Shown: one piece after another, positions 54,314 to 61,491 of the stretch
Layout: every line of letters begins with the position of its first letter
Numbering within the stretch: position 1 is the first letter of the stretch
From: Luteolibacter arcticus
GTDB taxonomy: Bacteria > Verrucomicrobiota > Verrucomicrobiia > Verrucomicrobiales > Akkermansiaceae
Assembly (NCBI RefSeq): GCF_025950235.1
Contig: NZ_JAPDDT010000006.1
Coordinates: 1 to 64,000 of the forward strand
Direction of reading: 5' to 3'
Length of the DNA: 64,000 nucleotides
Notes under the pieces: model-generated
Told to the model about the DNA's origin: nothing
Databases searched by the model: none
What the model saw: only the letters and a program-made list of their open reading frames with translations
Made by a program: the position numbers and the translations under genes

Positions 54314-57004
54314 TTATTTCGCTTTGAGTTCAAGACGCTCTGCGATGGAGGTTTTGAATTGGAAGCGTTCTCCTTCGAATGTCTCTGCGGGCTTGCCGTT
54401 GCGGGTGACCTGTACCTGGCGGCCGGGCCAAGGATTGATGACGCTGCAATCCCGGCCTCTTTCACTGGTGATCTTTACCTCGCCAATGAGGCCGTCCTTC
54501 AGATCCGCCGATACGAGAAATGCCCCGTAAGCCCGCAGCGTGCTGAAGCGTGCGTTCTGGTTCTTCGGCCAGTTGGGGAAGAAGCGCAGGACGTGGTCGT
54601 GACTTTGAAACAGCATCTCCTGCAGCGTGCAGGGGACTACGCTGAACTGCTCGGTACCATGCGGGTTGTCGGAGCGCATGCCGTTCTTGGAAGCGGTGGC
54701 CGTCCAATGGCCCAACTTCTGGAGGATGATCTCCGGATCGTAGCCAGTGCGCACGGCAGCGGGGTAGAAGCTGTTGCAACCGTTGAGATCGATCCAGCGG
54801 GCCATCACTTGGATCTGGTTGCGAGCCCTCTCGAGAAGTTCGGGGCGCTTGCCGAGCCCGATGCCGTTGCCGGGGAAAATGTGCTGGATGCCGACCGCGT
54901 TGTCGTTCTGCCACGCCTGTCCGGATTCGCTGTAGCGGAAGATGGGTAGGGCCTTGGTCTCCGGCGTATTGGGCAGCTCGATGCGGCTTCCGGGTGGCAG
55001 GTCGCCCACCGTGCAGGTCGGATAGTCGCTCAAGCGCGTGCCGATATCCGCCCATTTGGAATGCTTGTCGCGATCCACGCCAAGTTCGATGCTCATGTCC
55101 TTGGCCAACTCCATGACCAGGCGGATCATGGCGAGGCTAACAAGAGGGTTGGTGTCGCGGCCGGAGTTTTCGAGGGCGGCGTCGTTCTTGTCCACATAGC
55201 GCCCGTTCTCGAGAACCAGATAGTCCTCCCAGAATTCGGCCGTTGCCCGCACGAACGGATAGGCCTGTTTGGCGAAGTTCCGGTCGTAGGTCGAATACCA
55301 GGTGGAGGCGATCGGCACGCAGCAGTAGGCGGCGTTGCTGCGCTGGCCCCAGGTTGTCGGAGCACCGGTGACTCCGTGGGGAAGGATCGAGACGGGGAGG
55401 AGAATGCCCTTGCCGTCTTTGATCTTCAGGCTATTCCCGCACATCCGTTCATACTTCCCTTCGTCCTCGCACCAAGCGCGACCCAGCCCGATCGAATCGA
55501 TGATCGCGTCATTGGCGGGCATTGCTTGCTCGATGTGATTCGCGGCATACAGGCCGTAGAAGGGCGCGTAGAAGTTGTAGTTGAGGAAATAGGCCCCGCC
55601 CCACCTCGGGGTCGCCTCCGAGAGCGTCCATCCATACAGGCCCGGCGGAAAATGGCGCAGCCGGCTGCAACTGGCCATGCAGTAGTGGGAGAGATAGTAT
55701 CGACGCTCCAGCGTCTTGTCGGGAATCTCGATGAAGGATTTGCTCCAGAAGTCGGACCACCATGCCGCATGGGCGCGGGTGAGGGAGGTGAATGACGCGG
55801 GAGTTGCTTCCGTGGCGCGCCGGACGGCAGCGGCGCGGTAGTCGGTGGTGTTGGCCAAACCGGATGCCGAGAGAATCAAGGTGACGGGCTTGCCGGGTGA
55901 GACCGTGAAATCACCGGCTTCACCGCGGAGGGCGCGCAAGGCGCAAGCCGCCCCCGTCGGGCGGGCCACGCCCTGTTCATAGCGGCGTTCGATGACTTGC
56001 ACGCCGGCCGCGCTTTTCTGCGGCCGCTTTTCGGCAACGGTTTTGCCGTTGATGAGGAGGCGCATGGCGCCGGGCTCGAAGGTGGCGGCAACGTGAATCC
56101 ACTTTCCCGTTTCAAGGGGCGTCTCGGTCTGAATGAAGGTGCCGTTCACCGACCAGCGCAGGCGTCCGCCGGACAGGCCAAGACTATATGCGGCGTTCCA
56201 TTCTCCCTTGCTAATGATGTAGTTCGCCTCCCCAGCACGGTTGACCTTGATCCACGCTCCCACATTGACGGCCTTGTCCATTTTGGAAACGGCCAGTTCA
56301 CGTGAGGTCGTCTTGCCGTCGAAAGAATGGATGGCGACAGGCTTGCTCGCTGCAGTCGGGGGAGGGGGATTCGAGGAAACCACGACATCGGCGATCTCTC
56401 CATCGAAGTGGTAGCGTCCTCCGCCGTAGCCTTCTTTTCCGATGATCGCCGGATGATCATTGTCCACGATCGCGTCTGGCGCGCTGGCTTGGTCCGCGTT
56501 CTTTAGCAGGGCGCTCCCTTTGACGTCGCCTCCGGTTGAGGAAAGGGTCACCCATAGGAGGTTCTCCGTTGCGGCGATGGCTGATTCCACGGTGAGCGTG
56601 ACGCCGTCTTTCTCGAAGCTGCCGGTAGTGGTGGCATGAAGTAGATCCTGAGTGACCTGATAGGTGGCGCCTTTAAGGGCGGGAAAGGCGAGGTCCACCC
56701 GTCCAAGTCCCCGCGGACCCCCATCCGGGCGGATTTCCCAAAGGTCGGCCTTGGAGAGATGGAATTGCAGCATTTCCGGCGGGCCTCCGAACGCGGCGAG
56801 GAAGTCGCCATTGCCAAGCAGCGGCGCGTCCGTCGGGCCGTTGGAGGGGATCTGCTTGGGCGGTTGGTCAAAGACCGTATTATGAGCGGCCACAATCCGT
56901 GGTCCCGCTGCCTCCGGTGTTCGAGACTGCGCATTCGCGGGGCCGAACATCAGAAGGCCGATCAATGGAATCACCGAGAAACTCATGGAAGGATGACGCT
57001 TCAT
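54314..57004 (-). CDS. GH95/DUF5703-like glycoside hydrolase with LamG insertion (paralog 4)
   Basis: 896 aa from ATG 57004 (MKRHPSMSFSVIPL; second ATG 56986). Exported. N-terminal DAPLLGNGDFLAAFGGPPEM and LQFHLSKADLWEIRPDGG. The LamG insert is divergent (DKAVNVGAWIKVNRAGEANY, WIHVAATFEPGAMRLLINGK) and preceded by the proline run NPPPPTA. The barrel has GAYFLNYNFYAPFYGLYAAN. The acidic loop reads KNDAALENSGRDTNP, the most altered of the five, with Glu kept. NPHGTEQFSVVPCTLQEML places it with paralogs 2 and 5. The symporter gene ends 4 nt upstream. Confidence 0.82.
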   Translation of the reverse strand: MKRHPSMSFSVIPLIGLLMFGPANAQSRTPEAAGPRIVAAHNTVFDQPPKQIPSNGPTDAPLLGNGDFLAAFGGPPEMLQFHLSKADLWEIRPDGGPRGLGRVDLAFPALKGATYQVTQDLLHATTTGSFEKDGVTLTVESAIAATENLLWVTLSSTGGDVKGSALLKNADQASAPDAIVDNDHPAIIGKEGYGGGRYHFDGEIADVVVSSNPPPPTAASKPVAIHSFDGKTTSRELAVSKMDKAVNVGAWIKVNRAGEANYIISKGEWNAAYSLGLSGGRLRWSVNGTFIQTETPLETGKWIHVAATFEPGAMRLLINGKTVAEKRPQKSAAGVQVIERRYEQGVARPTGAACALRALRGEAGDFTVSPGKPVTLILSASGLANTTDYRAAAVRRATEATPASFTSLTRAHAAWWSDFWSKSFIEIPDKTLERRYYLSHYCMASCSRLRHFPPGLYGWTLSEATPRWGGAYFLNYNFYAPFYGLYAANHIEQAMPANDAIIDSIGLGRAWCEDEGKYERMCGNSLKIKDGKGILLPVSILPHGVTGAPTTWGQRSNAAYCCVPIASTWYSTYDRNFAKQAYPFVRATAEFWEDYLVLENGRYVDKNDAALENSGRDTNPLVSLAMIRLVMELAKDMSIELGVDRDKHSKWADIGTRLSDYPTCTVGDLPPGSRIELPNTPETKALPIFRYSESGQAWQNDNAVGIQHIFPGNGIGLGKRPELLERARNQIQVMARWIDLNGCNSFYPAAVRTGYDPEIILQKLGHWTATASKNGMRSDNPHGTEQFSVVPCTLQEMLFQSHDHVLRFFPNWPKNQNARFSTLRAYGAFLVSADLKDGLIGEVKITSERGRDCSVINPWPGRQVQVTRNGKPAETFEGERFQFKTSIAERLELKAK

Positions 57005-57008
57005 AAAT

Positions 57009-58847
57009 TCAGTCGTCAGGCAGGGTGCGATACCAGGTGAAATACAGAACCACGCAGCAGGCGGCGAAAATGCCGCTACAGATCCAACCCTCGAGCGGCC
57101 AATGGCCGAGAAAATAGACGGGAGCCATGTAGAGGGAGAATGAGGCAACAAGTCCAATCGCCACATTCAGGACGATTTGGGGCACGGGGATGGCCGTGGC
57201 CAAGGGGACGCCTGCTCGGACCGCTTTGGCGGCTGTTTCCTTCCAAAGGCCGAAGGGCCGGACCCGGGCGTAGAATGCCACCGAGGTTTCATCCTCGATC
57301 GGCGGCGTCAGCCACGAGACCACGATGCAGGCAAGCGTGGAGGTCGCCAGCGTGGCATAGGTGTAATAGCTCTCCGGCCATGCCTTGAGAAAGTGTCCTT
57401 CCGGGACAAAGGCACGCGCCAGCATCGCCAGCGATGGCACCAGACTGAACAAGCAGCCTGCGGCGAAGCCCCAGCCATTCATGCGACCCCAGTACCAGCG
57501 GAAGGCGAGCGGGACCACGAAGCAGGTCAGCAGCCCCCCGAGCGTCCAGCCCCAGATGACATTCAGCGCGCTGCCTCCGCCGCTAGCCTGCGACTCGACC
57601 ATGACATAGCCGATCGCCGCGGACAGCAGTGCCAGGAAGCCGGTGGCAGCATAGCTGATTTTCACCAGCTTGCGGTCGGAGTCTTCCAATCCCGGAGCGA
57701 CCAGCGGCTGATAGAGATCGCGCACGATGATCGAGGCGCACGCGTTGATCTCGGAACAGAAGTTCGTCATGAACGAGGCGGAAAGGCCTGCGACGACCAA
57801 TCCTAACAGGCCGGGAGCCAGCAGGCCGGACTGGAGAAACCTGGGCATCACGCTCTCCGGGTCATACGCGATCTGGGACTTGTAGAGCGTATAGCCGAGG
57901 AAGCAGAGCCCGGCGGTCATGATCCAGCGCGGGAAACCCAGGAATTGCCATAGGGCCGCCAGCTTCGCTGCTTCCTTCACATTGGTGGCGGCGAGAAACC
58001 GTTGCTCGCCATAGCGTCCACCCGCTCCGCCCACGCAACCGATCATGCCGACGATGGAAAACGCGAGCGTGGAACCGATGAAGTCTTGCCAACCCTTATA
58101 GCCCTCGGCGGCACTGAACATTCCGATCTCCGGAGTGGCTTCCGGCACGAGCGACTTCCAGTAGTCCGGCGTCACCGCGGCGGCACCGGTGCCATGCGCG
58201 ACCGCGCTGTGGATCTGGTCCGCCGAATACTGCTGGTAGCAGATGAAGCCGACAATGAACGCCACCGCGAACAGCACCACGGTTTGCAAGAACTCGCTGA
58301 GGATCACCCCTTTGAAGCCGCCGAATAGCACGTAGATACTGGTGATGCCGACGATTCCCAATGCCAAGCCGTGCGCGTTGGAGCCCGGCAGTCCGAACAC
58401 CACCGCAAACTTGTGGATGATGATGTAGGACATGCACAGCGAGGCCACGGAGAACAGCGTGATCATGAAGGCAAAGCTGGTGCGCGCCCACTTCGCGCCG
58501 GTTCCGACGCCGAAGCGGATCTTGTTGAGCTCCGCGGACGTGATGCCGCCGCAGCGACGGATCCAGATGCCTGAGTACGCCATCAGGAATACCGCGTTGG
58601 GCATCCACCACACCAGGGTGACCCAGAAGGATTTCATCCCCAGTACCATCAGGATCGCGAGGTTCCAGACGGTGCCATTGACCGAGAAATTGGTGGAGGC
58701 TCCGGACGCGGCAAGCATCCACCACTTGTTCTCGGCCCCCAGGAAATAGGATTTCGAACTCTCCGCGCTTTTACGCGAGAAGCGGAACCCCGCGCCCACA
58801 ACGACGAAGAAGAACGCGCCAACAATGAACCAGTCGATCGAGTGCAC
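57009..58847 (-). CDS. Sodium:solute symporter (SSS family)
   Basis: 612 aa from a GTG at 58847. About 14 membrane helices. Family marks: FLGAENKWWMLAASGASTNF in helix 2, 'IYVLFGGFKGVILSEFLQTV', GLLGLVVAGLSASFMTNFCS, and EINACASIIVRDLYQPLVAP. The longer SSS subtype is typical of sugar or sialic-acid transporters. It sits between the exported hydrolase genes and the cytoplasmic GH38-like gene, with gaps of 4 and 10 nt, so it probably imports the sugar those hydrolases release. Confidence 0.92.
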   Translation of the reverse strand: MHSIDWFIVGAFFFVVVGAGFRFSRKSAESSKSYFLGAENKWWMLAASGASTNFSVNGTVWNLAILMVLGMKSFWVTLVWWMPNAVFLMAYSGIWIRRCGGITSAELNKIRFGVGTGAKWARTSFAFMITLFSVASLCMSYIIIHKFAVVFGLPGSNAHGLALGIVGITSIYVLFGGFKGVILSEFLQTVVLFAVAFIVGFICYQQYSADQIHSAVAHGTGAAAVTPDYWKSLVPEATPEIGMFSAAEGYKGWQDFIGSTLAFSIVGMIGCVGGAGGRYGEQRFLAATNVKEAAKLAALWQFLGFPRWIMTAGLCFLGYTLYKSQIAYDPESVMPRFLQSGLLAPGLLGLVVAGLSASFMTNFCSEINACASIIVRDLYQPLVAPGLEDSDRKLVKISYAATGFLALLSAAIGYVMVESQASGGGSALNVIWGWTLGGLLTCFVVPLAFRWYWGRMNGWGFAAGCLFSLVPSLAMLARAFVPEGHFLKAWPESYYTYATLATSTLACIVVSWLTPPIEDETSVAFYARVRPFGLWKETAAKAVRAGVPLATAIPVPQIVLNVAIGLVASFSLYMAPVYFLGHWPLEGWICSGIFAACCVVLYFTWYRTLPDD

Positions 58848-58857
58848 GTGGAAAAGA

Positions 58858-61446
58858 TCAGGGGGTGGTCGGGACTGCCGATTCAGATACGAGGCTTCCG
58901 TGCCCAGGCGATCTCCCCTTCGTGGTTACCGGCCAAATGAGTGGCGCATGGCGGAATCTCTCCGCCGCCGCGCGCAGCAGCAGCGCGTCCGCCGGGCCGG
59001 CGAAGGTTTGCAGCCCGTAGCGCAAGCGGATGCGCCCCGATTGGACACGTGGGAAATTGGTGTCCCAATAGTTGTTCACCGGCCAAGCCAAGAGCAGCGG
59101 GTTCTGCGGTCGCGGCAGCGAGTCCAAAGGAGGCCCGAAGTGGAAATCGCCGAACTGCACCATGGGCGCGTCGGGGGTGAACAAAGCCACGCCCCCGTCA
59201 TCATCCCACATGGCGGCCATCATTTCGGTGGTAACCCAATTGCGGCAGGCGCCGGGCAACTGGTCGTCGTCCATGCGCACTGGCTGCCCGGCGGTGTCGA
59301 ACATTGCCCGCCAGCCGGAGTGCATCTCCAAGGGGATGGCAAAGTACAATCCGTGGGGCGAGGGATCCGGTAGCAATTCCATCTCGACCTCCAAGCCGAT
59401 CACCGGCTCGTGTGCGGACAGGGAGATCTTTTGCCTGAGAAACGCCATGCCCGGTGCCTGGAACTCGCGGACCAAGCTGATGCGGCCCTGATCTTCCTCG
59501 ATGCTGCAACGGATCAAACGGTTCGCCCGCTCGCGAACGGGCACCCAGTTCCGCCAGCACGTCGCGTCCACCTTCTCCTTATCGAGGTCGCGTTTATAGA
59601 AGGCGTAGCGCCGGTCTTCGTGCAGCGCATCGGTGCGCTCGCGGACGAAGGCGAAGAGATCCAGTCCATCCCGGCGCGAGAGTATTTCTCGGTTCTGCAG
59701 CCGATCGTGTAGAGACAGGACTCTCCCCGATTTCAGATCGTAGCGGAGGATATGAAATGGCGAGATGATACGCCCGGTCCTCCGTTTGTGATGAGCGGCA
59801 GGGGCGAAGTTCAGCTCGCGACGGCTGGAGGTTTCGGTTTCGATCTGATGGGAAATCGAGGCGGTCACCTCCGGAGGAGGCAGATCGGCCAAGGCAATGA
59901 CCCGCCATGAGAAGGGAGGCAGTTCCAGCGGACCGAAATGGTGGGGATCCAACCCTGGATAGCGTTCTCCCCAAGAACGACCGTCGTAAAACATCCTGCT
60001 GGCCCGGTAGGTCCGTTCGTTTGACGGGGCAATCTTTGCAAACCAATCGCCCGGAAGTGCGGGACGCAGCGTGACCGGTTGTGGTCCGGGATTGACGAAC
60101 ATGACTCCCTTGATGCCCTTGTCAGCAACCGGGTTTTGTGCGAGACGCTCCAGTCCATCCATCAGGGCGAATGCTGCATGCTCATGCCCTTCGTGGGCGA
60201 CCGCTTGCTTGAGGATCTCCGTCGTCTGGGCCTGGGGATGGGCGTGATCCGAGTCGTAGTAGCCGCAGGTGTGTTCATCATACAGGTCCGCCTTCTCTTG
60301 AGCCTCGGCGAGCGACTCCGCACGTCCCATCAGCAGCCGGGCGCTCGCAATGAGCGGCTTCGTCTGCAGGTTGCGGGCGGTGGCAATCGGGCTCGCCGCG
60401 CAACCGAAATTCCAATAGTCGGTCCAATCTCCGCGGAGTTCCGGCAAGCGGCTTTCCGGCACCTTCATCACTCGCTCGCGCAGGTCATCGAAGGTCGCAT
60501 ACCGGATGTGCGGCATCTGCCTGGCCTCGTGGCCGTCATTCCATCGCCGGATCAGGTCGGGAAGGAAGGGGTTGGGCGGAGCGTTGTCCCACATGACGGG
60601 CGAGCAGGTCGTGGTCAAATAGGCGAAATCCAGTGAGTAGCCGATCGTCTGCAAATGCGTCTGATACGCGTTCCATCCCTCTTCCATTCCGGCTACGGAA
60701 TCGTCCCAGGCATGCAGCCACTGGTCGAACATCGTGTAGTGGTTGCCGTTGAATACCCGCAGCGTGCGACCTGACGGAGCTTGCCACCGAAAGATGCCGG
60801 GGCGCGGGTTCACCGCTCGTCCGAGATGGACGTTGACCGCCATGATGAAGAGATCGACGCCGGCATCGAGCAACACGTCGGCAAGCGGCCACGGCACTCC
60901 GGCAACGTCATGCTGGCAAGCCACCGGAATCTTCGTGCCAAGGAGCTGCTCAAGGTCCTGTTTCCCCGCCAGCAAGCGTTCCAGTCCGGCGCGGTCGGCG
61001 AGTGGCGTGGTGTGCCAGCGCAGCGCGGAAACCCCGAGGCGCCCGGCCCGGTGCAATTGGACGAAGCGATCCACCTGCGGGCCCGATGCCTTTGCCAACC
61101 AGCGGCGTACCGGTTCACTCGCTTCGCAGGTCCACTTCGGCCTCGCGCCTTCAGGCAGGTCTGCCGTTTCCTCCAGCCAATCGAGCGCCTGATCGATGTA
61201 TTCGTGCTGCAAGTTCCAGAACACCGGCTGCGAGTGGGTGTAGCCCACGTCCAGGTGACTGTGATGGACGACAAGAATCTCGGAGATCTGCGCGGCATGA
61301 GGCGCGGTGAGTTGAGGTGCCTGATCCTCGTGGGCCCGATCGCTCTCCAGCATACTCGAATCGTGAACCGGATTTCCGGAAGCTCCATGGCCAAGTGCCC
61401 GCTGGGCCGTGGAGTGGAGAATGGGCGTGCCAGGTTCGACGTTCAT
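58858..61446 (-). CDS. GH38-like alpha-mannosidase (DUF5054-type)
   Basis: 862 aa. No signal peptide, therefore cytoplasmic. N-terminal catalytic domain with the metal motif HHSHLDVGYTHSQP (H64, D66), nucleophile candidate Asp180 in ACQHDVAGVPWPLADVLLD, and TTTCSPVMWDNAPPNPFLP. A helical bundle and C-terminal beta domains follow (about 500-862; PVIGLEVEMELLPDPSPHGL). GH38 retaining alpha-mannosidases use this Asp and a Zn ion. A shorter start at Met32 is possible. The stop lies 10 nt before the symporter start. Confidence 0.82.
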   Translation of the reverse strand: MNVEPGTPILHSTAQRALGHGASGNPVHDSSMLESDRAHEDQAPQLTAPHAAQISEILVVHHSHLDVGYTHSQPVFWNLQHEYIDQALDWLEETADLPEGARPKWTCEASEPVRRWLAKASGPQVDRFVQLHRAGRLGVSALRWHTTPLADRAGLERLLAGKQDLEQLLGTKIPVACQHDVAGVPWPLADVLLDAGVDLFIMAVNVHLGRAVNPRPGIFRWQAPSGRTLRVFNGNHYTMFDQWLHAWDDSVAGMEEGWNAYQTHLQTIGYSLDFAYLTTTCSPVMWDNAPPNPFLPDLIRRWNDGHEARQMPHIRYATFDDLRERVMKVPESRLPELRGDWTDYWNFGCAASPIATARNLQTKPLIASARLLMGRAESLAEAQEKADLYDEHTCGYYDSDHAHPQAQTTEILKQAVAHEGHEHAAFALMDGLERLAQNPVADKGIKGVMFVNPGPQPVTLRPALPGDWFAKIAPSNERTYRASRMFYDGRSWGERYPGLDPHHFGPLELPPFSWRVIALADLPPPEVTASISHQIETETSSRRELNFAPAAHHKRRTGRIISPFHILRYDLKSGRVLSLHDRLQNREILSRRDGLDLFAFVRERTDALHEDRRYAFYKRDLDKEKVDATCWRNWVPVRERANRLIRCSIEEDQGRISLVREFQAPGMAFLRQKISLSAHEPVIGLEVEMELLPDPSPHGLYFAIPLEMHSGWRAMFDTAGQPVRMDDDQLPGACRNWVTTEMMAAMWDDDGGVALFTPDAPMVQFGDFHFGPPLDSLPRPQNPLLLAWPVNNYWDTNFPRVQSGRIRLRYGLQTFAGPADALLLRAAAERFRHAPLIWPVTTKGRSPGHGSLVSESAVPTTP

Positions 61447-61491
61447 CGGTAGAGAAATGGGTGCATTGGAATCGGATCGCGCTGTGAGACT

